A DNA stretch of 34,927 nt. Origin: Sphingobacteriaceae bacterium (lineage in GTDB: Bacteria > Bacteroidota > Bacteroidia > Sphingobacteriales > Sphingobacteriaceae). Where the stretch lies: the NCBI GenBank assembly GCA_947460275.1, contig CANHHZ010000001.1, positions 1 through 34,927 of the forward strand, read 5' to 3'. A model generated the notes under the pieces. The model was not told the origin of the DNA. It did not search any database and saw only the letters and a list, made by a program, of their open reading frames with translations. Position 1 is the first letter of the stretch. Each line of letters starts with the position of its first letter. The translations under genes were made by a program, and so were the position numbers. This document shows, piece after piece, positions 17,577-25,350 of this stretch.

Positions 17577-18779
17577 ATGAAGAAATTAGGCTTAGCTATC
17601 ACATTGTACTTTTGGCTAGTGAATGGTATTGCTTTCGCACAAACGCAAAACGCCAATCCATTAAGCATGAAGCAGTTGATCAACGAGCAGTTCCAATTTG
17701 CAGCGGCACAATACAAACTTTTAGACAAAAATATACCCCAAGGTTTGACCCCGCAAAGTTTTGATGCCAAAACCGGAAAATCAATGAATAAAGATATCCA
17801 ATGGTGGTGTAGCGGGTTTTACGCGGGCAGTTTATGGTACATTTTCGAGCAAACTAACGATTTAATGATTAAGCAGCAGGCCGAAAACGCTTTGAAAGTA
17901 ATAGCGTCCAACCAAACTTACACCGGTAACCACGATTTAGGCTTCATGATGTATTGCAGTTTTGGCAATGCTTACCGATTAACCAATAATCCTGAGTATA
18001 AAAATATCATCAATCGCTCAGCCGAATCCTTATTTTCTCGCTATCGCCCCTCAATTAAAGCCATCCAATCATGGAACAAAAATAAATATTGGGAATGCCC
18101 AGTTATTGTAGATAACATGATGAACTTAGAAATGTTAAACTGGGTAAGCGATAATGGAGGCGACCCAAAATATAAAAAAACTTCTATTATACACGCTAAT
18201 ACCACATTGGCTAATCATTTTAGACCAGATTTTAGCTCTTATCACGTAGTTGATTACGATTTGAATACAGGCAAAGTAATTAAAAAAGCAACTTGGCAAG
18301 GTGCCGCAAATTCCTCGGCTTGGGCTAGGGGACAAGCTTGGGCATTATATGGTTACACCATGATGTACCGCTTTACCAAGGATGCCATTTATTTAAAGCA
18401 GGCCAATGGAATCGCAAAATTTATACTTAATCATCCAAATTTACCGTCAGATAAAATTCCTTATTGGGATTTCGACGCCCCATTTATGCCCGAAGCTAAA
18501 AGAGATGCTTCTGCTGGAGCCATTATGGCCTCGGCATTACTAGAGCTTGCCCAGTACGCACAAAAAGCGGATAAAATAACCTATAAAACTGCGGCAGAAA
18601 CAATAATAAATTCTCTTTCGAGCGATAAATATAGAGCCAAACAAGGCGAAAATGGAGGTTTTTTACTCATGCACAGCACCGGCGCATACCCTTTAAACAG
18701 CGAAATTGATGTGCCATTAATTTATGCCGATTATTATTTTTTAGAAGCTTTGATGAGATACAAAAACTGGTATTTGTAA
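17577..18779 (+). CDS. Glycoside hydrolase family 88, unsaturated glucuronyl hydrolase
   Basis: The 400-residue protein has a signal peptide (MKKLGLAITLYFWLVNGIAFAQ). The six-hairpin toroid of GH88 follows, with WWCSGFYAGSLWYIFE at about 76-91. Catalytic D120 is in NHDLGFMMY and D179 in CPVIVDNMMNLEML. The AWARGQAWALYGYTMMYRFT segment is typical. GH88 removes the 4,5-unsaturated uronic acid that lyases leave at the non-reducing end, by hydrating the double bond. It directly follows the PL8 gene, so the two act in sequence on glycosaminoglycan-like oligosaccharides in the periplasm. No sulfatase or SusC/D is adjacent, so an unsulfated substrate or partners elsewhere must be assumed. Confidence 0.95.
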   Translation: MKKLGLAITLYFWLVNGIAFAQTQNANPLSMKQLINEQFQFAAAQYKLLDKNIPQGLTPQSFDAKTGKSMNKDIQWWCSGFYAGSLWYIFEQTNDLMIKQQAENALKVIASNQTYTGNHDLGFMMYCSFGNAYRLTNNPEYKNIINRSAESLFSRYRPSIKAIQSWNKNKYWECPVIVDNMMNLEMLNWVSDNGGDPKYKKTSIIHANTTLANHFRPDFSSYHVVDYDLNTGKVIKKATWQGAANSSAWARGQAWALYGYTMMYRFTKDAIYLKQANGIAKFILNHPNLPSDKIPYWDFDAPFMPEAKRDASAGAIMASALLELAQYAQKADKITYKTAAETIINSLSSDKYRAKQGENGGFLLMHSTGAYPLNSEIDVPLIYADYYFLEALMRYKNWYL

Positions 18780-18802
18780 TCAATAATTAAAATTTTTAGC
18801 AA

Positions 18803-18830
18803 CACAAAAGGAATTTTGTGCCATTTTTTT
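18803..18830 (+). terminator. Probable terminator after the PL8-GH88 operon
   Basis: CACAAAA (18803-18809) pairs with TTTTGTG (18814-18820) around a GGAA loop. CCA and seven T follow. The stem is short and A/T-rich but well placed, 23 bp after the GH88 stop. Confidence 0.65.
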
Positions 18831-18852
18831 GTTTTAAAATTACACCTTTTGC

Positions 18853-18886
18853 TCTTTTAGCTTTATTCTTTGGTCTTTTAGCTTTA
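18853..18886. repeat. Direct repeat TCTTTTAGCTTTA x2 before pth (repeat copy B)
   Basis: The 13-mer TCTTTTAGCTTTA occurs at 18853-18865 and 18874-18886, a period of 21. On the reverse strand the block reads as purine-rich sequence with TAAAAGACCAAAGAATAAAG and AGAGCAAA, resembling the repeat after prs. It lies in the leader of pth; its function is unknown. Confidence 0.6.
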
Positions 18887-18904
18887 AGCAATTAACTTAG
18901 CAAA

Positions 18905-19465
18905 ATGAAATATCTAATCGTTGGTTTAGGTAATATCGGGCCAGAATACGCACATACACGCCATAATATAGGCTTTGATATGGCTGATGTTTTGGTAAAT
19001 GACTTAGGTGGTGCCTTTGAGCTTTTGCGCTTAGCTTATTATGCTGAGGTTAGCTTTAAAGGCAAAAAGCTTTATGTGATAAAGCCTACCACTTTTATGA
19101 ATTTGAGCGGTAAGGCTGTAAATTATTGGATGAAAGAACTTAAAATTGCTCCCGAAAATGTATTGGTTTTGGTAGATGATTTGGCGCTTCCGCTTGGCAA
19201 ATTGCGCATGAAATTACAGGGCAGTAGCGCTGGGCACAATGGCTTAAAAAGCATAGAAGAACTTTGTGGCGGACAAGATTATGCCCGATTAAGATTTGGC
19301 ATTAGCGATAATTTTAGAAAAGGGCAGCAAGCCGAATATGTTTTGGGCTTGTTTGATAAAAATGAACAGAAAGAATTGCCCACCTTAATTAATAAAGGCG
19401 TAACCATGATCAAAAGCTTTGTCACCATCGGTCCCGCCCAAACCATGACACTTTTTAATAAGTAA
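18905..19465 (+). CDS. pth: Peptidyl-tRNA hydrolase
   Basis: The 186-residue protein has the usual Pth length. The E. coli active-site residues N10, H20, N68, D93 and N114 correspond here to N10 and H20 (VGLGNIGPEYAHTRHNIGFD), N66 in PTTFMNLSGK, D91/D92 in LVDDLALPLGKLR and N112 in GSSAGHNGLKS. It releases peptide from peptidyl-tRNA that drops off ribosomes and is usually essential. In many bacteria pth follows ctc/rplY; here the PL8-GH88 pair separates them. Confidence 0.98.
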   Translation: MKYLIVGLGNIGPEYAHTRHNIGFDMADVLVNDLGGAFELLRLAYYAEVSFKGKKLYVIKPTTFMNLSGKAVNYWMKELKIAPENVLVLVDDLALPLGKLRMKLQGSSAGHNGLKSIEELCGGQDYARLRFGISDNFRKGQQAEYVLGLFDKNEQKELPTLINKGVTMIKSFVTIGPAQTMTLFNK

Positions 19466-19470
19466 ACTAG

Positions 19471-19538
19471 AACCCATCCTGTATTAACGGGACAGGCAAC
19501 CCATAACCCATCCCGTACCAACGGGACAAGCAACCCAT
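19471..19538. repeat. 34-bp tandem repeat, two copies, each with a small hairpin
   Basis: Units 19471-19504 and 19505-19538 both begin AACCCATCC and end AACCCAT. Each holds a hairpin: TCCTGT-ATTA-ACGGGA in the first and TCCCGT-ACCA-ACGGGA in the second. The changed stem position keeps pairing (T-G versus C-G). The repeat fills the gap between pth and the next start codon at 19544. Confidence 0.85.
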
Positions 19539-19543
19539 AACTC

Positions 19544-19888
19544 ATGACATTATACGGCATACCCAACTGCAACACTGTAAAAAAAGCACAAGATTGGCTA
19601 AAAGCTAAAGGCATTGATTTCGAATTCTTCGATTTTAAAAAGAAAGGCATTACCGAAGAAAAACTGACCCAATGGTTTGAAGTATTTGGATGGGAAAAGG
19701 TGATCAACAAAAACGGATTAACTTTTAAAAAATTAAGCAAAGCAGAACAAGAGGCCATAAACTCACCCCAAACTGTACTGGCTTACCTGATCAACAATAC
19801 AAGTGCCATCAAAAGACCAATTGTTGAAAAAAATGATAAAGCTATACTTTTGGGTTTTAACGAAGTGGCTTTTCAGGCAACGCTGTAA
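19544..19888 (+). CDS. ArsC/Spx family protein (YffB-like)
   Basis: The 114-residue thioredoxin-fold protein begins MTLYGIPNCNTVKKAQDWL with one cysteine, C9, in the position of the ArsC/Spx active site. TFKKLSKAE in the middle and SAIKRPIVE near residue 90 are family features; the Arg-Pro is the conserved substrate-loop motif. Members include arsenate reductases, the E. coli glutathione-linked YffB and the RNA-polymerase regulator Spx. Without a CXXC pair it is not a typical Spx. No arsenic genes are nearby, so a general thiol-reductase-like role is more likely than arsenate resistance. The start follows the tandem repeat by 5 bp. Confidence 0.88.
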   Translation: MTLYGIPNCNTVKKAQDWLKAKGIDFEFFDFKKKGITEEKLTQWFEVFGWEKVINKNGLTFKKLSKAEQEAINSPQTVLAYLINNTSAIKRPIVEKNDKAILLGFNEVAFQATL

Positions 19889-19893
19889 CTTTG
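19886..19893 (+). promoter_or_regulatory. Candidate -7 box for the regulatory-domain protein / M1 peptidase operon
   Basis: TAACTTTG matches TAnnTTTG and overlaps the previous stop codon. No TTG lies at the normal -33 spacing. A 6-bp inverted repeat (TTGACT-AATTGG-AGTCAA, 19895-19912) follows directly and could be an operator. Weak call. Confidence 0.25.
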
Positions 19894-19988
19894 GTTGACT
19901 AATTGGAGTCAAATGTAAAAAACAGCAATCAAAACCATGTTAAATTTTGTTAAATGCTTAGCTGAAATTCAAAAGACCATTAAATTTG

Positions 19989-20705
19989 ATGATGTTTAAA
20001 AAAATATACTTTCTGTTTGTTTTGGCTTTGCCTTTGCAATTGTTTGCCCAAAACAACGTCTTAACCGGAAATGTTTTTGACAACGACAATAGGGCTATAG
20101 CTTTAGAAGGTGCAACCATCAGAAATTTGACCAACAAATCACTCTCACTCTCAGCTAAAGATGGCCACTTCGCAATTGCAGCCAACATAGGCGATTACAT
20201 TTCTTTTGGTAGAGTAGGGTATCAAATCGATACCGTTTACATTACCAAGTTATTTCCAAAAAACATATATCTTTTGCCGCAAGTAAACAACCTATCCACT
20301 GTCAATGTAAATTCGATTAAACTTTCTCCTTACCTCAACTTAAAAAACCCCGATGCCACCCCCTCACGGGCGGTAGACTACAGCAAGGATCGTGGTGGAT
20401 TGCGCTTAAATTTAGGCTATGGAAGGTTTAGGAAAGAACAATTTAAAATTCAAGAATTAGAAGAAAACCAAAGATACGAAGAGGAAATTAGCAAAAATTT
20501 TAATGAAGAAGCCATCAAAAAATTATTGAATTTTGAAATCCCTGATGTGAAGGATTTTATTTCCCTTTATCGCCCAACCGTAGGGCAGCTCAAAGCCGAA
20601 AGGCCGTTTAATTACGCTTATTATACGGCAAAAGCTTATCATGCTTGGCTCCGACTTCCACCTGATCAGCGTAAGCTTCCATCTTTACTTAAACTTAAAA
20701 ATTAA
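19989..20705 (+). CDS. Exported protein with carboxypeptidase-regulatory-like domain
   Basis: The protein has 238 residues from ATG at 19989 (a second ATG follows at 19992; a TTG at 19986 was rejected). A signal peptide ending at about FALPLQLFAQ is followed by a beta-sandwich domain (about 20-105) of the carboxypeptidase D regulatory type: LTGNVFDNDNRAIALEGATI, then DGHFAIAANIGDYISFGRVG. The remaining ~130 residues are charged and not recognised. Proteins with this lone domain are common and uncharacterised in Bacteroidota, probably periplasmic or outer-membrane associated. It ends 16 bp before the M1 peptidase start, so the two likely form one transcription unit. Confidence 0.75.
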   Translation: MMFKKIYFLFVLALPLQLFAQNNVLTGNVFDNDNRAIALEGATIRNLTNKSLSLSAKDGHFAIAANIGDYISFGRVGYQIDTVYITKLFPKNIYLLPQVNNLSTVNVNSIKLSPYLNLKNPDATPSRAVDYSKDRGGLRLNLGYGRFRKEQFKIQELEENQRYEEEISKNFNEEAIKKLLNFEIPDVKDFISLYRPTVGQLKAERPFNYAYYTAKAYHAWLRLPPDQRKLPSLLKLKN

Positions 20706-20721
20706 CCTAAAATATACAGCT

Positions 20722-22704
20722 ATGATCAAATTCAATAAATCATTTTTCAGTGCAGCTATAGCCTTAATGTGCAGCTTAGCAAGTTTTGCACAAACGGCTC
20801 CCCCAACAACAAACTATGTGCCGGCCGATGCTTTTGGCCCTTTGTTTTATACCCAAAACGGAAACGAGTACCGTTCGGCAAATGGCGCTCCAGGCGTTAA
20901 GTATTGGCAAAATCGTGTAGACTATAACATTACAGCAAATTTAGATGAAACCAAAAATCTTGTAAGTGGTACAGTAACTATTACCTACAAAAATAATAGC
21001 CCCGATAAGCTGCCATACCTTTGGTTGCAGTTAGATCAAAACACGTTTAAAGAAACTTCACGCGGTTATGCCATCACCCCTCCGGTGAGCCGCTATGGTG
21101 CCCAAGGCGAAAAATTTGACGGTGGCTATAAAATTCAAAACATTACAGTTGCACAAAAAGCTGCGCCTGTAAAATTTACTTCGTTAATTGAAGATACACG
21201 CATGCAAATCCGTTTAGACCAGCCCATGGCTGCCAATGGCGATTTAATTACCATCAAAATGGATTATTCGTACATTGTTCCTAAAGAAGGGTCGGACAGA
21301 ACCGGCCATTTAACCACTAAAAATGGAGAAATTTTTGCCATTGCGCAATGGTTCCCTCGGATGTGTGTATACGATGATGTAACGGGATGGAATACCTTGC
21401 CTTATTGGGGTGGTGGAGAGTTTTATTGCGAATACGGCGATATCAATTTTGCGATCACAGCCCCTGCAAATCATATCGTTATGGGCTCGGGCGAATTGTT
21501 AAACCCTCAGGAAGTATTTACTGCCGAGCAGCTAAAAAGATGGAATGCAGCAAAATCAAGTGATGCCACTGTACATATCCGTACCGAAGCCGAAGTAAAC
21601 GATCCAAAATCTCGCCCTGCGGGAAGTACATTGACTTGGAAATTTAAAATTACCAATGCCCGCGATGCAGCTTGGGCCTCGTCAAAAGCATTTGTATTGG
21701 ATGCTGCCCGTATCAATTTGCCAAGTGGCAAAAAATCTTTAGCGGTCTCTGCACATCCCATCGAAAGCAATGGTACAGATGCTTACGGAAGAGGCGTAGA
21801 GTATGTAAAAACAACCATCGAGCATTACTCCAACAAATGGTTCGAATACCCTTACCCAATGGCTGTTAATGTGGCTACCAATATTGGAGGTATGGAATAT
21901 CCAGGTATTGTTTTTTGTGGATGGACAGCTAAAAAAGGTGAAGCCTGGGGCGTAATAGATCATGAATTTGGACATACTTGGTTTCCAATGATTGTAGGCT
22001 CTAACGAACGCAAGTATGGCTGGATGGACGAAGGATTCAATACTTTTATCAATGGTATTTCTCAAAAACAGTTTAACAATGGCGAGTATAAACCTAAACG
22101 CCCAACTAACATGAACAGTATCGGAAAATCAGTTATTGGCAATCCACGTTTTGAAAACATTATGCTTATGCCCGATGGTATGGCCGAAGCAAATATTGGT
22201 ATAAACCTTTACAGTAAACCAGGATGGGGATTGGATATTTTGAGAGACCAAGTATTAGGTGCTGATCGTTTTGATTTCGCATTTAAGCAATACATAAAAA
22301 ATTGGGCATTTAAACATCCTACACCTACAGATTTTTTCAGGTCGATGGAAAATGGAGCAGGCGAAGACTTAAGTTGGTTTTGGAGAAGCTGGTTTTTAAA
22401 TAGCTGGAAAATGGATCAGGCCATAGCCGATGTAAAATCTTATAAAAAAGACGGAGCAATAGCTGGGTACTTGATCAAAATTAACAATCTCGAAAAAATG
22501 CCTATGCCAATTATCTTACAAGTGAAAACCAAAAGTGGTAAAACCGAAGTGATTAAAATTCCTGTAGATGTATGGATGAAAAACACAAGCTTTACGGTGC
22601 GTTTTGCGACCAATGAAGAAGTGGTAGAAGTTGTCTTAGATCCAGAGAAAGTATTGCCAGACTCAAATGCCGACAATAACAAATGGCTTGCCGAAGAGAA
22701 ATAA
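20722..22704 (+). CDS. Exported M1-family zinc metallopeptidase
   Basis: The protein has 660 residues from ATG at 20722, which opens a signal peptide ending SLASFAQ. Longer in-frame starts (from 20641) overlap the preceding gene and lack a signal peptide. The catalytic domain shows GGMEYPGIVF, the Bacteroidota counterpart of the GAMEN motif. The gluzincin site HEFGH (414-418) is followed by 18 residues and then E437, exactly the HExxH-X18-E spacing. M1 enzymes remove N-terminal residues from peptides. This one should act in the periplasm or at the surface. The C-terminal ~110 residues are beta-rich. A strong terminator follows. Confidence 0.93.
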   Translation: MIKFNKSFFSAAIALMCSLASFAQTAPPTTNYVPADAFGPLFYTQNGNEYRSANGAPGVKYWQNRVDYNITANLDETKNLVSGTVTITYKNNSPDKLPYLWLQLDQNTFKETSRGYAITPPVSRYGAQGEKFDGGYKIQNITVAQKAAPVKFTSLIEDTRMQIRLDQPMAANGDLITIKMDYSYIVPKEGSDRTGHLTTKNGEIFAIAQWFPRMCVYDDVTGWNTLPYWGGGEFYCEYGDINFAITAPANHIVMGSGELLNPQEVFTAEQLKRWNAAKSSDATVHIRTEAEVNDPKSRPAGSTLTWKFKITNARDAAWASSKAFVLDAARINLPSGKKSLAVSAHPIESNGTDAYGRGVEYVKTTIEHYSNKWFEYPYPMAVNVATNIGGMEYPGIVFCGWTAKKGEAWGVIDHEFGHTWFPMIVGSNERKYGWMDEGFNTFINGISQKQFNNGEYKPKRPTNMNSIGKSVIGNPRFENIMLMPDGMAEANIGINLYSKPGWGLDILRDQVLGADRFDFAFKQYIKNWAFKHPTPTDFFRSMENGAGEDLSWFWRSWFLNSWKMDQAIADVKSYKKDGAIAGYLIKINNLEKMPMPIILQVKTKSGKTEVIKIPVDVWMKNTSFTVRFATNEEVVEVVLDPEKVLPDSNADNNKWLAEEK

Positions 22705-22733
22705 CTTAAATTAATCTTTTTTTATAAAAATTG

Positions 22734-22767
22734 AACCCTAAAGCATAAGCTTTGGGGTTTATTTTTT
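22734..22767 (+). terminator. Intrinsic terminator after the M1 peptidase gene
   Basis: AACCCTAAAGC (22734-22744) pairs with GCTTTGGGGTT (22749-22759), including one T-G wobble, around an ATAA loop. TATTTTTT follows. Confidence 0.9.
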
Positions 22768-22956
22768 AACTTATAGTCAACTTAAGTCAAGGTAGGCTTT
22801 CCTAAACTATTTTTAACGCCTATTTATTGTCATAAATATGTCAATTACGGTGGTTTTAGAAAAAACAGAGTTCACAAACATAAAATTGGACTCATTTCTT
22901 TAACATAAATGCGCTATTTAGGGCATTACTTTTATAATTTCAAGCAATTTTTTGAG

Positions 22957-23042
22957 GAAAATTAATTCGGCTGTTCTTAAACATCAAAGTAGATGCTGAG
23001 GTGTTTTTTCTCATTACGCCTCAGTTTGAGGAATTAATTTTC
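22957..23042. repeat. Nested inverted repeats in the leader of the fibre operon
   Basis: A perfect 12-bp inverted repeat, GAAAATTAATTC (22957-22968) and GAATTAATTTTC (23031-23042), encloses a second stem. That stem is CTGAGGTG (22996-23003) with CGCCTCAG (23017-23024). The 86-bp unit could be a structured RNA leader, a small RNA or a regulator site. The 612-bp gap around it (22768-23379) has no convincing coding frame. Confidence 0.6.
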
Positions 23043-23058
23043 GTCTAAAGAAAAAATT

Positions 23059-23090
23059 AATGCACTATCTCTATGGAGATGCATTTTTTT
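23059..23090 (+). terminator. Terminator-like hairpin inside the leader region
   Basis: AATGC and ATCTC (23059-23071, with a 3-nt bulge) pair with GAGAT and GCATT (23076-23085) around a TATG loop. The T run extends to 23090. No gene ends here, so it would stop a short upstream transcript or attenuate the downstream operon. Confidence 0.5.
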
Positions 23091-23379
23091 AATGCGGAAC
23101 AATTTTTGAATGAATGCTTTGATCGCATAGGCCATTTAAGTTATCATTAAATGTTGTCACGCTTAATAAATAGAGGTTAAATAGGAAAAAATAACCGCTT
23201 TAATACCTCAATTTTTAGAGTAAATTTCCCCATTTTGGGTATTTATTCCCCCTGTTTAAAGGGGTAATTAATTTATAATTAGATGCAAATGGCATTAAAT
23301 ACGCATTTTTTTATTGCGGCATATTTATTGTCTAAGGGTCTGCGATACTACATCAAAATTTAATACAATTTATAAGTTC

Positions 23380-25299
23380 ATGAAACAATCATTTAAAAAA
23401 CGTTCCTTTCTCTTATTCGTTTTAGCTCTAATTTCTCATTTGGCAATTGCGCAAGTTAAGATAGGAACAAACCCTACCACAATTAACCCTGCCTCAATTT
23501 TAGAAATTGAGAGTGCCAACAAAGGTTTTTTAATGCCGCGTATTGCATTAACCGGAGCCAACGTCGCCAGTCCACTAAGTGCGCATGTGGCTGGTATGAT
23601 CATTTACAATACCGCCACAACAGGCACCGCACCAAATGGTGTTGTGCCTGGCGTATATTACAACGATGGCACACGATGGGTAGCTGCAAAAGGTATTTCG
23701 AGCAACGGAGTTACCAATACGATCAATAATGGTGATGGAACATTTACATTTAACTTTAGCGATGGTACTTCCTTCACTTCGCCTAAAATTGTAAGTGCTG
23801 ATGCGGGCAACTTGATTGTAAATGGAGCTGATGGCGGGGCTAAACTTACTTCGGCCAATCTTTCAAGTGCAACTACAAATATTCTAAGCTCTTCTGGCGC
23901 TATCATTACAAGCAATGTAAACGGGGTAACAAGCAGTGCCGATTTGACTTCAATCGTAGCAGCTTCCTCTAACAATCTACTTACGCTTTCTGGAGTAACC
24001 CTAACCTCAACGGTAAATGGTATTGCCAAATCGGTAGACTTGTCTTCTGTCCTTGCAGTTTCGGATGCAACTACAACTGCTAAAGGCGTAGTTAGATTGG
24101 CAGGAGATTTAGGGGGAACAGGCTCTACAGCAGCAGCCCCGCTTATCTCTAATAATGCCATTACACATTCAAAATTGGCTTTATCCTCGGTAAAAAATAA
24201 CAATATAGCAGAAGCAATTGCTGTAACCAAAGGAGGCTCAGGTGCCGACATGAGTAGTAGCTTGGGTTATCTAAAACAAGCGACAGCAGGTGCAAATTTT
24301 ACTACACTGGCTAAAATACCTGTTGCAGATGTAGATGGTGCTGTACGAAAAGTAAATGGGGTTGTACCAGATGCAAATGGAAATGTTGCCGTAATTATAG
24401 GTAGGGTTTTTACTGGCGCTACTGTTGACCCTAATCTTGCTGCGTCCATCATTGCTGCTAATCCGTCCAAGCAACAATCAGATATTTATATCATTGCAGA
24501 TGGCAGCAATCCTAACAATGGCCGTACTTTTATTTATGACGGTACAACTTGGTTGGAAGTAGCGACTGATTTATCTGCTACAGATGCCCGTTATGTAAAC
24601 GTTGCTGGCGACACCATGGAAGGTGATTTAACCGTGCCAACCGGGATGAAAATTACACTTGCCGATGCACCTACAACAGCTACAGGTGCCACCAACAAAG
24701 CTTATGTAGATGCTAAAATTGCAGCTGCGGTAACAAACACAGCCAATACACTTACCGCAACCAACGGTCAATTGGTGTCTACGGTTAATGGTGTGGCATC
24801 TACACCTGCTGTAAACGTATTGACGAGTGCAGATAACGGATTAACTGCTGCCAATGGTAATCTAAAATTAGGTGGAAGCTTAAACGCAGCCACCACCATC
24901 ACTACTGATGCGACTAAAACGCTAGCTATTGCAGGTTTGCAAAGTGGCGCAAGCACAGATAAAATGGTTGTTGTAGATGGTGCTGGAATATTAAAATCAG
25001 TTACAGCAACTACCCGAAATATCAACACAATTGTGAAAAAAACTGCCGATTATACCATAGTAGATACTGATTATACCATATTAGCCAATGCTACAAGTAA
25101 TGCTTTTACACTCACTTTACCAGATGCAACTACCAATACTGGTCGTGTATTAATTATTCGCAAAACAGACGAATCGGCTAATGCTTTAACGTTTAGCTCG
25201 GCCATTAAAATTTCAGAAGCGACAAGCTTTACAACCTTAAATATCAATACTACCATCCGCATACAAAGCGATGGTACAGACTGGTATAAAATTGATTAA
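23380..25299 (+). CDS. Exported tail-fibre-like surface protein
   Basis: The protein has 639 residues from ATG at 23380, where a signal peptide ending HLAIAQ begins; an in-frame start 66 bp upstream puts 22 poor residues ahead of it. Residues 25-105 form an N-terminal module (KIGTNPTTINPASILEIES, KGFLMPRIAL, GVYYNDGTRWV) shared with the next gene. The middle has low-complexity Ser/Thr/Ala repeats around VNG at about 180, 212 and 470. DARYVNVAGDTMEGDLTVP starts at residue 402 and ATNKAYVDAKI at about 437; both closely resemble collar and shaft motifs of phage tail fibres. The end (ILANATSNAFTLTLPDA onward) is a compact beta domain. No T9SS sorting domain is seen. Probably a trimeric surface fibre; the function is unknown. 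Confidence 0.75.
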   Translation: MKQSFKKRSFLLFVLALISHLAIAQVKIGTNPTTINPASILEIESANKGFLMPRIALTGANVASPLSAHVAGMIIYNTATTGTAPNGVVPGVYYNDGTRWVAAKGISSNGVTNTINNGDGTFTFNFSDGTSFTSPKIVSADAGNLIVNGADGGAKLTSANLSSATTNILSSSGAIITSNVNGVTSSADLTSIVAASSNNLLTLSGVTLTSTVNGIAKSVDLSSVLAVSDATTTAKGVVRLAGDLGGTGSTAAAPLISNNAITHSKLALSSVKNNNIAEAIAVTKGGSGADMSSSLGYLKQATAGANFTTLAKIPVADVDGAVRKVNGVVPDANGNVAVIIGRVFTGATVDPNLAASIIAANPSKQQSDIYIIADGSNPNNGRTFIYDGTTWLEVATDLSATDARYVNVAGDTMEGDLTVPTGMKITLADAPTTATGATNKAYVDAKIAAAVTNTANTLTATNGQLVSTVNGVASTPAVNVLTSADNGLTAANGNLKLGGSLNAATTITTDATKTLAIAGLQSGASTDKMVVVDGAGILKSVTATTRNINTIVKKTADYTIVDTDYTILANATSNAFTLTLPDATTNTGRVLIIRKTDESANALTFSSAIKISEATSFTTLNINTTIRIQSDGTDWYKID

Positions 25300-25350
25300 T
25301 AAGAAAGTATCCACCCCAAAAAATTAGATCCCGCTCAATAGTTTAAAAAA

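Noticed and set aside
19471..19538. Possible CRISPR array
   Set aside because: There are only two directly adjoining units with no unique spacers, and no cas genes are present.
19279..19758. 159-residue open frame on the minus strand across pth and the ArsC-like gene
   Set aside because: It spans two well-supported genes and the tandem repeat between them, with no family features.
19544..19888. Arsenate reductase in an ars operon
   Set aside because: No arsR, arsB/acr3 or other arsenic gene is near, and the ArsC fold is shared with YffB and Spx proteins of other function.
22957..23042. Inverted repeats as ends of an insertion sequence or MITE
   Set aside because: There is no transposase, no target-site duplication at the outer ends, and the 86-bp unit is better read as a nested hairpin. 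A MITE cannot be fully excluded without other copies.
23314..23379. Upstream in-frame start for the first fibre protein
   Set aside because: It would place 22 residues, two of them Cys, before a good signal peptide that starts at 23380.
23658..24251. 197-residue open frame on the minus strand opposite the first fibre gene
   Set aside because: It is the mirror of a low-complexity Ser/Thr/Ala coding sequence, has no signal peptide, start context or recognisable domain, and the plus-strand gene is clearly real.
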